From Actinomycetes bacterium (GTDB taxonomy: Bacteria > Actinomycetota > Acidimicrobiia > Acidimicrobiales > Bog-793): a stretch of DNA of 10,523 nucleotides. Each line of letters starts with the position of its first letter. Position 1 is the first letter of the stretch. Both the position numbers and the translations under genes were made by a program. The DNA is taken from the NCBI GenBank assembly GCA_021785095.1, contig JAJYGM010000617.1, positions 1-10,523 on the forward strand, in the 5' to 3' direction. The notes beneath the pieces were generated by a model. The model did not search any database. It had not been told where the DNA came from and saw nothing but the letters and a program-made list of their open reading frames with translations. Below are positions 1 through 5,981 of the stretch, piece after piece.

Positions 1-277
1 ACAGCTCGGCGTAGACGACCCCCTGGTGACGGGCCGTCTCGAGGTACGCGCTCGTGAGCTCGTAGAAGTCCGCCTCGGTCTGCAGCCCCTTCATCGCGGC
101 GTAGTACGCGGCGAGGAAGTCCGACAACCCCGAGAAGGTGCCCGGACGCGCCTCGAGGAGGTCGGGCTCGCCCGTCCCGTGACGTCCGGCGAAGGCGCTC
201 GCCATCGCCGGCTCCAGGGTGCCTTCGAGGTGAAGGTGGAGCTCGCACTTCGGCAACCGACGGATGAAGTCGTCCAC
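1..277 (-). CDS. Adenosine/adenine deaminase family protein, N-terminal part (cut by window start)
   Basis: Zinc-dependent purine deaminase that would release ammonia from adenosine or adenine in the cytoplasm. The 92 visible residues read VDDFIRRLPKCELHLHLEGT and onward. The motif LPKxELHLHLEGTLEP is the hallmark of the adenosine deaminase family; H14 and H16 of HLH are the first two zinc ligands. The stretch FLAAYYAAMKGLQTEADFYELTSAYL (residues about 49-74) resembles the adenine-deaminase branch (FLDxYYxGxxVLRTEQDFYDLTWAYL) as I recall it, so adenine is possible as substrate. The start is GTG at 277, preceded by the purine-rich AAAGGGGAG with normal spacing. About three quarters of the protein, with the other zinc ligands and the catalytic Glu, lies outside. 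It is transcribed in the same direction as the oxoguanine-deaminase-like gene behind it. The family is sure; the substrate is not. Confidence 0.9.
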   Translation of the reverse strand, partial: MDDFIRRLPKCELHLHLEGTLEPAMASAFAGRHGTGEPDLLEARPGTFSGLSDFLAAYYAAMKGLQTEADFYELTSAYLETARHQGVVYAEL

Positions 278-281
278 TGCG

Positions 282-290
282 CTCCCCTTT
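282..290 (-). promoter_or_regulatory. Ribosome binding site of the adenosine/adenine deaminase gene
   Basis: Read on the minus strand this is AAAGGGGAG, ending 4 bases before the GTG at 277. It supports that GTG as the start; no ATG lies close by in frame. Confidence 0.6.
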
Positions 291-317
291 CGTGCGCGCC
301 GCCTCTTCGGCGCCTCA

Positions 318-346
318 CTGTGTCGGGCGCCGGCCCGAGGTGTCAA
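318..346 (-). promoter_or_regulatory. Candidate promoter for the adenosine/adenine deaminase gene
   Basis: On the minus strand a perfect -35 hexamer TTGACA occupies 346-341. A spacer of 17 or 18 bp leads to a weak -10 (ACACAG or CACAGT, around 317-323). Transcription would start near 311, about 34 bases before the GTG. The -35 sits in GGTTGAC, which equals one arm of the operator dyad at 3765-3783, but there is no second arm here. This is inferred from sequence only; the -10 is poor. Confidence 0.3.
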
Positions 347-347
347 C

Positions 348-422
348 CGCCGGCCACGCCCGCGTGACGGTGGGGGTCAGCGCGCCGGCCACGCCCGCGT
401 GACGGTGGGGGTCAGCGCGCCG
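348..422. repeat. 35-bp tandem duplication (about 2.1 copies)
   Basis: Bases 348-387 are repeated exactly at 383-422, a period of 35 bp. The second copy contains the stop codon of the minus-strand amidohydrolase (412-414) and its last codons; the first copy carries a second TGA equivalent at 377-379. Each unit holds a short CACGC/GCGTG dyad, but no T-run follows, so it is not a convincing terminator. Confidence 0.85.
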
Positions 423-1800
423 CCACGCGACGCTCGCGGAGGCGCCGCACGGCGCCCGCCACCTCCCGGGCGACGAAGGACGCGTCCACCGTGACGAGCT
501 CGCCGTCTTTCACCACCGCTCGTCCCCCGACGAGCACGAGCGACAGCGGCGGGCGGGCACCGAGGGTCAGCGCGGCGACGGGGTCCTCGATCCCCGCATT
601 GGAGACGGTGTCGACGCGCCAGAGCGCGACGTCCGCGAGCTTGCCCACCTCGAGCGAGCCGAGCTCGTCCTCGCGCCCCAGGCAACGTGCCCCTGTCATC
701 GTCGCCATCCTGAGCACCTCCCGGGTACCGAGTGCGCGGGCGCCGGCGCGCGCTCTCGCGGTGAACAGCGCCCCGCGCAGCTCGTTCCAGAGCTCTCCCG
801 ACTCGTTGGACGCGGAGCCGTCCACCCCGAGACCGACCGGGACCCCGGCGGCGAGGAGCTCGGGCACGGGCGCCGAGCCGGCGCCGAGGCGCCCGTTCGA
901 GCTCGGGCAGTGCGCGACCCCGGTGCCCGTCGCGCCCAACATCGCGCACGACCTCTCGTCCAGGTGGACGCCGTGCGCGACCCAGACGTCGGCACCGAGC
1001 CATCCGAGCGACTCTGCGTACTGCGCCGGCGTGCAGCCGAGACGCTCCGCGCAGTACGCGTCCTCGTCGGTCGTCTCAGCGAGGTGGGTATGGAGCCGGA
1101 CGCCGCGCGTACGCGCGAGCTCGGCGGCACCGACCATGAGCTCCTTCGTCACCGAGAAGGGCGAGCACGGCGCGACCGTGACGCGCACCATCGCGCCCGG
1201 TGACGCGTCGTGCCACCGAGAGATCGCGTCGTCGGTCGCAGCGAGGGCCGCGTCGGTGTCCTCGACGACGTCGTCGGGCGGCAGGCCTCCCGCAGACTGG
1301 CCGAGGTCCATCGACCCTCGCGCGGGGTGGAAGCGGAGCCCGACGAGAGCCGCAGCCTCGATCTCCGCGGCAAGGAGGTCGCCGCCACGCTTGGGGAACA
1401 CGTACTGGTGGTCCATCGTGGTCGTGCAGCCGCTGGTGGCGAGCGCGAAGAGCGCGCCGAGCGCGGCGACGTGCTCGAGCTCTGCTGTGACGCACGCCCA
1501 CCATGGATAGAGCTCGGACAGCCAGCTGAACAGCTCGGAGTCGGGCGCCATGCCCCGCGTCAGCCACTGCGAGAGGTGATGGTGGGTGTTGACCAAGCCG
1601 GGCGTGGCGAGGCATCCGGCGGCGTCGACCCGACGGGCCCCCGCGGGCACGGCCGATTCGGGCGCAGGCCCCGCGCCCACCGCGGCGATGCGCCCGCCGG
1701 AGACGACGAGATGGCCCTCGGCGTGCTCCGTCCCCGCTGCGTCGACGGTCGCGACGGCAGCGCCCTCGATCACCCAGTCCGGCGCGTCGAAGCCGCCCAT
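412..1800 (-). CDS. Amidohydrolase, 8-oxoguanine deaminase-like
   Basis: A 462-residue cytoplasmic metal-dependent deaminase of the amidohydrolase superfamily (subtype III, AtzB/TrzN/8-oxoguanine deaminase group). The expected reaction is 8-oxoguanine to urate plus ammonia. An N-terminal beta-sandwich segment (about 1-65) is followed by NTHHHL (metal ligands H73 and H75), HTHLAET (H239 ligand, E242 proton shuttle), AHGVH (H276/H279) and GVDGSASNE (D327). The C-terminal beta-sandwich has GSLEVGKLADVALW. The blocks GGLPPDDVVED and APCSPFSVTKELM are, as I recall, typical of 8-oxoguanine deaminases and of enzymes labelled hydroxyatrazine hydrolase. The length is normal. The ATG start at 1800 has no clear Shine-Dalgarno sequence; a -10-like TACAGT lies 9 bases upstream. 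The adjoining adenosine-deaminase-family gene and the hydroxylase at 5978 favour purines over triazines. Other hydroxypurines or N-heterocycles remain possible. Confidence 0.85.
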   Translation of the reverse strand: MGGFDAPDWVIEGAAVATVDAAGTEHAEGHLVVSGGRIAAVGAGPAPESAVPAGARRVDAAGCLATPGLVNTHHHLSQWLTRGMAPDSELFSWLSELYPWWACVTAELEHVAALGALFALATSGCTTTMDHQYVFPKRGGDLLAAEIEAAALVGLRFHPARGSMDLGQSAGGLPPDDVVEDTDAALAATDDAISRWHDASPGAMVRVTVAPCSPFSVTKELMVGAAELARTRGVRLHTHLAETTDEDAYCAERLGCTPAQYAESLGWLGADVWVAHGVHLDERSCAMLGATGTGVAHCPSSNGRLGAGSAPVPELLAAGVPVGLGVDGSASNESGELWNELRGALFTARARAGARALGTREVLRMATMTGARCLGREDELGSLEVGKLADVALWRVDTVSNAGIEDPVAALTLGARPPLSLVLVGGRAVVKDGELVTVDASFVAREVAGAVRRLRERRVAAR

Positions 1801-1809
1801 ACGGTGGCG

Positions 1810-1815
1810 ACTGTA
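1810..1815 (-). promoter_or_regulatory. Possible -10 element for the 8-oxoguanine deaminase-like gene
   Basis: TACAGT on the minus strand fits the actinobacterial TANNNT pattern and ends 9 bases before the ATG at 1800, so the mRNA would be leaderless or nearly so. No good -35 is visible. Weak evidence. Confidence 0.25.
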
Positions 1816-1827
1816 GTTTCCCGCTTG

Positions 1828-1862
1828 TTGACAGCCGGCCGGGGCTCGGCCAGGCTGCTCGG
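1828..1862 (+). promoter_or_regulatory. Candidate leaderless promoter of the SsnA-like gene
   Basis: TTGACA at 1828-1833 is a perfect -35. A 17-bp spacer leads to CAGGCT at 1851-1856, then 6 bases, then GTG at 1863. A start site at the usual distance from the -10 would fall on the G of the GTG. The same geometry occurs before the GTG at 3823. No Shine-Dalgarno sequence precedes this GTG, which fits a leaderless message. The -10 is weak (only the conserved A and final T match well). Confidence 0.4.
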
Positions 1863-2897
1863 GTGGGCGACACGACGCCCGGCCTCGTCTGCGGGCACCA
1901 TCACCTCTACTCGACGCTCGCCCGCGGGATGCCGGCGCCGCCGCTCACTCCCTCGACGTTCACGGAGATCCTCGAGCAGATCTGGTGGCGCCTGGACGTC
2001 GCGCTCGACCTCGAGATGATCCGGTGGTCGGCCATGCTTGGCGCGTTGGAGGCGCTCGAGTGCGGCACCACCGCGATCGTCGACCACCACGAAGGGCCGT
2101 CTGCCATCGAGGGGAGCCTGGACGTCATCTCGCAGGCCTGCGCGGAGGTCGGCGTACGCGTGCGCTGCTGCTACGGGGTCACCGACCGGCACGGGCCCGA
2201 CGGCGCGCGCCGGGGGCTCTTGGAGAACGAACGGTTCCTGCGGGCTGGGGGCGCGGGGATGGTGGGCATCCACGCCGCCTTCACGTGCACCGACGAGACG
2301 CTCGAGGCAGCTTCGGGCCTCGCGAGAGACCTCGGCGCCGGTGTCCACGTCCACGTGGCAGAAGGCGAGGTCGACGCGGGCGCGCCCGCACGCCTCGGCC
2401 ACCTCGTCGCAGACGACTGGATCGTCGCGCACGGAGTCCACCTCCCCCGCCCCGTTCCCCCGAAGTGGGCCGAGACGACCCTCGCGCACTGCGCGCGGTC
2501 CAACATGAACAACGGCGTCGGGTACGCGCGTCCGCGCAGCTGGCCAGGTCGCGTGGTGCTCGGCAGCGACGGCATCGGCGCGGACATGCTGGAGGAGTAC
2601 CGGATCGCGTATGCCAGGGCGCGCGAGCACGACGTCTTCACCACCCCGGTCGAGGCCTGGGCGTGGCTCGAGGAAGGCTGGACGCTCGTGCCCGAGTCCC
2701 GCTCGGACCGCGTGCGCTGGAGCTACGACAGGGCCGACGACCCGTGGTGCCTCGCATTCACGCCGGGGGTGCGCGCGCTCGACGTCTGGGTCGACGGAGC
2801 CCAGGTCCTCGCATCTGGGGCGGCGACGCGCGTCGATCCCGCAGAGGTGCGCGCCCGCGCCGCCGAGCAGGCCCGTCGGCTGTTCGAGCGCCTCTGA
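1863..2897 (+). CDS. SsnA-like amidohydrolase with shortened N-terminus
   Basis: A 344-residue amidohydrolase-superfamily protein, cytoplasmic, exact substrate unknown. It begins almost at once with PGLVCGHHHLYSTLARGMP (H12-H14), which matches the start of the barrel in SsnA, the aminohydrolase of the E. coli ygeX-xdhD purine region. All metal-site motifs are present: HVHVAE (H162, H164, E167), VAHGVH (H190/H193), AHCARSNMNN (H209) and GSDGIGAD (D236). The block GVHVHVAEGEVDAG is also SsnA-like. Relatives run near 440 residues; the first 60 or so (N-terminal half of the beta-sandwich) are absent, and the usual G-x-L-x-x-G-x-x-ADLVV strand is replaced by an unrelated stretch at about 265-295. 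The GTG start lacks a Shine-Dalgarno sequence but sits at the expected start of a leaderless message. It is divergent from the deaminase at 412-1800 and convergent with the regulator, 17 bp away. Confidence 0.8.
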   Translation: MGDTTPGLVCGHHHLYSTLARGMPAPPLTPSTFTEILEQIWWRLDVALDLEMIRWSAMLGALEALECGTTAIVDHHEGPSAIEGSLDVISQACAEVGVRVRCCYGVTDRHGPDGARRGLLENERFLRAGGAGMVGIHAAFTCTDETLEAASGLARDLGAGVHVHVAEGEVDAGAPARLGHLVADDWIVAHGVHLPRPVPPKWAETTLAHCARSNMNNGVGYARPRSWPGRVVLGSDGIGADMLEEYRIAYARAREHDVFTTPVEAWAWLEEGWTLVPESRSDRVRWSYDRADDPWCLAFTPGVRALDVWVDGAQVLASGAATRVDPAEVRARAAEQARRLFERL

Positions 2898-2914
2898 GGT
2901 CTGCAGGCGCCGGT

Positions 2915-3532
2915 TCAGGCGTCGGAGGACGAGCGGGTCGCGTTCAGGTAGTTGTAGACGGTCACGCGGCTCACGCCCATTGCGTCGGCCACCTCGTCGA
3001 CCGCGTTCCGGATGGCGAAGGCTCCGCGCTCGTCCAGCATGCGCACGGCGCGCTGCTTGTCGACCCGGCTCAACGCCGCGAGCCGCCCCCCGAGCTCCGA
3101 CTCGATCTGGGCGACGAAGCTCGCGAGACCCTCGCGCAGATCGCGCGGCGAGGGGAGCTCCAGCCCTCCCACCACGCGGCCCTTCCATACGAGAGGGACG
3201 GCGGCGGCGCCCATGCGCTCGGCGGCCACGACTCGGCCCCCGAGCGCGCGCACGATCGGGCGGACCGCAGCGAGGAAGGCTTCCGCGTCCTCTCCGCCAG
3301 TCGCCCGTGCGGTCATGGTGATCCCCGAGGCCCCGGCGTCGAACGAGGCGGCGGCGGCTCGGGCCACCGCCTCGAGGAGCGGGCGGGCCTCGCCCTCGAC
3401 GGCGTTGCCGAACGGGCCGACCTCGGGGTCGAAGCCCTCCGAGCGCAGCGTCTCGAGCGCGGCGGTGACGTGCGCGCCCAGCTCTCCCTCGCGGAACGGC
3501 TCCACGGTGAGCTCCACCCGCACGTGCCGCAT
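2915..3532 (-). CDS. YKOF-like domain / DauR-type HTH transcriptional regulator
   Basis: A 205-residue predicted DNA-binding regulator. Residues 1 to about 80 (RVELTVEPFREGELGAHVTA and onward) resemble a YKOF/MTH1187 thiamine-binding-like ferredoxin fold, which could bind a small heterocycle. Residues about 95-150 form an uncharacterised alpha/beta linker. The C-terminus (about 158-200: DKQRAVRMLDERGAFAIRNA then VSRVTVYNYLNA) is the helix-turn-helix found at the end of DauR/YheO proteins, but the PAS-like YheO domain is missing. I chose ATG 3532 because the domain starts there and GGGAGGGAG precedes it. An ATG at 3580 with GAGGTGA upstream is also possible and would add 16 Gly/Ser/Pro-rich residues. 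Still longer starts run into the intergenic repeats. Its position, divergent from the five-gene operon with paired dyads between, makes it the likely operon regulator. The ligand is unknown. Confidence 0.8.
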   Translation of the reverse strand: MRHVRVELTVEPFREGELGAHVTAALETLRSEGFDPEVGPFGNAVEGEARPLLEAVARAAAASFDAGASGITMTARATGGEDAEAFLAAVRPIVRALGGRVVAAERMGAAAVPLVWKGRVVGGLELPSPRDLREGLASFVAQIESELGGRLAALSRVDKQRAVRMLDERGAFAIRNAVDEVADAMGVSRVTVYNYLNATRSSSDA

Positions 3533-3640
3533 CCCGCTCCCTCCCGGCGTCGCAGGGCTCTGCCCGTTCCCTCCCGACATCGAGGTCACCTCACCTTGCG
3601 CCTGTTCCGCTCCGGCCTCCCGAGATCGATGACGCCCGGA

Positions 3641-3760
3641 GATCGACGGCGATCGACGGCGGTCGATGGCCGGCGATCGACGACCGGACATCGGTCACGG
3701 CCGGAGATCGACGACCGGACATCGACGACCGGACATCGGTGACGGACGGTGACGGACGGC
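3641..3760. repeat. Cluster of short tandem repeats in the divergent control region
   Basis: Three arrays follow each other. GATCGACGGC occurs at 3641-3650 and 3651-3660, with a variant GGTCGATGGC at 3661-3670. ATCGACGACCGGAC occurs at 3676-3689, 3707-3720 and 3721-3734; the copies at 3676 and 3721 agree over 20 bases. GACGGACGGT/C is repeated at 3741-3750 and 3751-3760. The rest of 3533-3822 holds only the leader of the regulator and the operator/promoter listed separately. Role unknown; the repeats may be slippage products or extra protein-binding sites. Confidence 0.8.
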
Positions 3761-3763
3761 CAG

Positions 3764-3784
3764 AGGTTGACAACCAGTCAACCT
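3764..3784. promoter_or_regulatory. Operator-like dyad 1 (perfect 8-bp arms, 5-bp spacer)
   Basis: AGGTTGAC, then 5 bases (AACCA), then GTCAACCT: a perfect inverted repeat of 21 bp. Its core TTGAC-N5-GTCAA recurs exactly 21 bp downstream, two turns of the helix, so two dimers could sit on the same face. It lies between the divergent regulator and the operon. The binding protein is inferred to be the YKOF-HTH regulator. Confidence 0.65.
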
Positions 3785-3787
3785 ACC

Positions 3788-3802
3788 TTGACAGATCGTC
3801 AA
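3788..3802. promoter_or_regulatory. Operator-like dyad 2 (TTGAC-N5-GTCAA), overlapping the -35
   Basis: TTGAC, AGATC, GTCAA: 5-bp perfect arms with the same 5-base spacing as dyad 1. Its left arm is the first five bases of the candidate -35 TTGACA (3788-3793), so a protein bound here would block RNA polymerase. That points to repression relieved by a ligand, as inference. Confidence 0.6.
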
Positions 3803-3822
3803 AGAGAAGGCAAGTTTGTGTT
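3788..3822 (+). promoter_or_regulatory. Candidate leaderless promoter of the five-gene operon
   Basis: TTGACA (3788-3793), 17-bp spacer, CAAGTT (3811-3816), 6 bases, then GTG at 3823. The predicted start site coincides with the first base of the coding sequence, as for the gene at 1863. An alternative -35, TTGACA at 3767-3772, has no good -10 partner. The only Shine-Dalgarno-like sequence (AGAAGG, 3805-3810) is 12 bases from the GTG, too far to be convincing. Confidence 0.4.
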
Positions 3823-5061
3823 GTGGACTTGGCGGTAGACGCCGCGCGACTCCTCTCCCGTCTGGAGGAGCTCGGACGCATCGGTGCCACCGGGGACGGG
3901 GGGTGCGCCCGTCTGGCGCTGACCGACGAGGACCGGGAGGGCCGGGACCTGGTGGTCACCTGGATGCGGGACCTCGGGCTGGACGTGCAGGTGGACGCGA
4001 TCGGCAACGTCGTCGCCGTGCGCGAGGGCCGGGAGGCCGGACCGCCCGTCATGTGCGGCTCGCACGTCGACACGGTGGCGACCGGCGGCATCTACGACGG
4101 CAACCTCGGCGTGCTCGCAGGCCTCGAGGTGCTCGAGACCCTGGCGGCGGCGGGCGTCCTCCCGCGCCGCCCGATGGCCGTCGCGTTCTTCACGGACGAG
4201 GAGGGAGCGCGCTTCGCGCCGGACATGCTCGGGAGCCTCGTCTACGCCGGCGGCATGGGCGTGGAGGAGGCCTACGACCTCGTCGGGATCGACGGCGCGC
4301 GCCTCGGCGACGAGCTCGCGCGCATCGGCTACTTGGGGAGCCTCCCCTGCCCGGGTCTGGTGCCGCACGCCTACGTCGAGCTCCACATCGAGCAGGGCCC
4401 CGTCCTGGAGGCGAACGGCGAGGTGATCGGCGCCGTCACCGGGGTCCAGGGGATCTCCTGGCAGGAGGTGCGGTTCGGCGGTCAGTTCAACCACGCCGGC
4501 ACGACGCCCATGGCGTACCGCCACGACGCCGGGTTCGCCGCCGCGCAGGCGGCGGTCGCGGCCCGGGCGCTCGCTCGCGACCTCGGCCCGCCGCAGGTGG
4601 CGACCGTCGGCAAGCTCGACCTGCGCCCGGGTCTCGTGAACGTGGTCGCCGGCGCCTCCGCCCTCACCATCGACCTTCGCAACACGGACGGCGACATGCT
4701 CGCAGAGGCTGAGCGCCGCATGGCCGCCGAGATCGACCGGATCTCGGGCGACGAGGGGGTGACGGTCGAGCGCCGCCAGCTCGCGCGCTTCGACCCCGTC
4801 GAGTTCGACGAACGGATCGTCGGCCTGGTGGAGGAGACCGCGCGCGCACACGGCCACCGGGTGCGGCGGCTCCCGTCGGGCGCGGGGCACGACGCGCAGA
4901 TGCTGGCGCGACGGTGCCCGGCGGGCATGGTCTTCGTCCCGAGCGCCGGCGGCATCAGCCACAACCCGGCTGAGTTCACCTCCCCCGAGCACCTCGAGGC
5001 AGGCGCCAACGTGCTGCTCCACGTGCTGCACCGGCTGGCCGAAGAGGACGTCCTCTCGTGA
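3823..5061 (+). CDS. M20-family N-carbamoyl-L-amino-acid hydrolase / allantoate amidohydrolase
   Basis: A 412-residue cytoplasmic binuclear metal hydrolase (hydantoinase/carbamoylase family amidase). It would remove a ureido (carbamoyl) group, giving carbon dioxide, ammonia and an amine. Visible motifs are CGSHVDT (H81), GGIYDGNLGV (D92), FTDEEGARF (E126 ligand or base, E127), ELHIEQGPVLE (H188), VTGVQGISW and NHAGTTPM (dimerisation domain), GHDAQ (H356) and GISHNPAE (H380). The motif set and length fit both E. coli AllC (allantoate) and L-carbamoylases, and the sequence alone does not decide. YgeY of the diaminopropionate/purine cluster is also an M20 protein. I chose GTG 3823 because the conserved N-terminal helix follows directly; an upstream ATG at 3739 would place the repeats and both operators inside the gene. 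First gene of the operon; its stop overlaps the next start (GTGA, 5058-5061). Confidence 0.85.
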   Translation: MDLAVDAARLLSRLEELGRIGATGDGGCARLALTDEDREGRDLVVTWMRDLGLDVQVDAIGNVVAVREGREAGPPVMCGSHVDTVATGGIYDGNLGVLAGLEVLETLAAAGVLPRRPMAVAFFTDEEGARFAPDMLGSLVYAGGMGVEEAYDLVGIDGARLGDELARIGYLGSLPCPGLVPHAYVELHIEQGPVLEANGEVIGAVTGVQGISWQEVRFGGQFNHAGTTPMAYRHDAGFAAAQAAVAARALARDLGPPQVATVGKLDLRPGLVNVVAGASALTIDLRNTDGDMLAEAERRMAAEIDRISGDEGVTVERRQLARFDPVEFDERIVGLVEETARAHGHRVRRLPSGAGHDAQMLARRCPAGMVFVPSAGGISHNPAEFTSPEHLEAGANVLLHVLHRLAEEDVLS

Positions 5062-5981
5062 GCCGCCGCGTCGTCGTCGCCGCCGCGCAGCTCGGCCCCA
5101 TCGGGCGCGACGAGCCGCGCGACGCGGTCGTGGTCCGGCTGCTCGCGCTGCTGCACGACGCGCACCGGAAGGGAGCCGAGCTCGTGGTCTACCCCGAGCT
5201 CGCGCTCACGACGTTCTTCCCGCGCTGGTGGACCGAGCCGCTCTCGGGCGCTGACCACTGGTTCGAGACCGAGATGCCGGGACCGGCGACGAGACCGCTC
5301 TTCGAGGAGGCGGCCCGCCTCGGCGTCGGCTTCTTCCTCGGTTACGCCGAGCTCACGCCCGACGGCCACCGCTACAACAGCGCGGTGCTCGTGGAGCGGG
5401 ACGGATCGGCCGTCGCCACGTTCCGCAAGGTCCACATCCCCGGCCACGAGAAGCACGAGCCGTGGCGCCCGTTCCAGCACCTCGAGCGGTACTACTTCGA
5501 GCCCGGGCCCGACGGCTTCGGGGTGTGGGACGCGTTCACAGGGCGCGTCGGGATGATGATCTGCAACGACCGGCGGTGGCCCGAGACCTACCGGGTGATG
5601 GGCCTCCGGGGCGTCGAGGTGATCCTCTGCGGCTACAACACCCCGATCCACTACGCGCCCGACCCCTCCCAGGACGCTCTGGCTGCGTTCCACAACCACC
5701 TCGTGATGCAGGCGGGCGCGTACCAGAACGGCACCTGGGTCGTCGCCGCGGCGAAGGGGGGGCTGGAGGAGGGTGTCGACTCCCTCGCACAGAGCGCGGT
5801 GATCGCGCCGTCGGGCCAGGTCGTGGCGCAGGCGCTCACCGCCGGAGACGAGGTGGTCGTCGCCGAGTGCGACCTCGACTGGACCGCGCGGTACAAGAAG
5901 ACCCTCTTCGACTTCGCCCGGTACCGGCGTCCGGAGGTCTACGGCGTGATCTGCGAGCGACCCGAGGAGGAGGCACGATGA
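5058..5981 (+). CDS. N-carbamoyl-D-amino-acid hydrolase (nitrilase superfamily)
   Basis: A 307-residue cytoplasmic hydrolase that cleaves N-carbamoyl-D-amino acids to the D-amino acid, carbon dioxide and ammonia (EC 3.5.1.77 type). The catalytic triad is intact: E47 in YPELALTTFFPRW, K124 in FRKVHIPG and C169 in MICNDRRWPETYRVMG. Blocks such as GHEKHEPWRPFQHLE and HNHLVMQAGAYQNGTWVV match the well-studied Agrobacterium D-carbamoylase family closely, as does the length (about 304). The GTG start overlaps the stop of the M20 gene by 4 bp, and its own TGA overlaps the next ATG (ATGA), so translation is probably coupled. Having a D-carbamoylase beside an M20 carbamoylase suggests a ureido intermediate with two carbamoyl groups or with mixed stereochemistry. 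The actual substrate is not shown by the sequence. Confidence 0.92.
   Translation: MSRRVVVAAAQLGPIGRDEPRDAVVVRLLALLHDAHRKGAELVVYPELALTTFFPRWWTEPLSGADHWFETEMPGPATRPLFEEAARLGVGFFLGYAELTPDGHRYNSAVLVERDGSAVATFRKVHIPGHEKHEPWRPFQHLERYYFEPGPDGFGVWDAFTGRVGMMICNDRRWPETYRVMGLRGVEVILCGYNTPIHYAPDPSQDALAAFHNHLVMQAGAYQNGTWVVAAAKGGLEEGVDSLAQSAVIAPSGQVVAQALTAGDEVVVAECDLDWTARYKKTLFDFARYRRPEVYGVICERPEEEAR
5964..5973 (+). promoter_or_regulatory. Strong ribosome binding site for the molybdenum hydroxylase
   Basis: GAGGAGGAGG within the last codons of the D-carbamoylase gene, with AGGAGG (5965-5970) 7 bases before the ATG at 5978. It decides the start of the hydroxylase and is much stronger than the sites before the other genes of the operon. 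Confidence 0.65.

Noticed and set aside
491..1510. Plus-strand open frame across the 8-oxoguanine deaminase-like gene
   Set aside because: Ser/Arg/Pro-rich shadow frame; the minus strand carries the complete amidohydrolase.
2898..2914. Bidirectional terminator between the convergent genes
   Set aside because: Only 17 bp separate the stops, and no clear stem-loop with a T-run is visible.
3533..3691. Longer N-terminus for the YKOF-HTH regulator
   Set aside because: The upstream part is translated tandem repeat and low-complexity sequence. The domain starts at ATG 3532 with a good ribosome binding site; ATG 3580 remains a lesser alternative.
3641..3760. CRISPR array
   Set aside because: Units are 10-14 bp, directly abutting, with no unique spacers and no cas genes.
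3739..3822. ATG at 3739 as start of the M20 gene
   Set aside because: It would put part of the repeats, both dyads and the promoter inside the gene, and the 28 added residues match nothing in the family.
3799..5031. A long open frame antisense to the M20 hydrolase
   Set aside because: Shadow of the plus-strand gene; no domain, and the M20 motifs are intact in the plus frame.
5462..5977. Upstream extension of the hydroxylase reading frame into the D-carbamoylase gene
   Set aside because: The extension is Arg-rich out-of-frame translation of the D-carbamoylase. ATG 5978 has a strong ribosome binding site and the usual 4-bp overlap.
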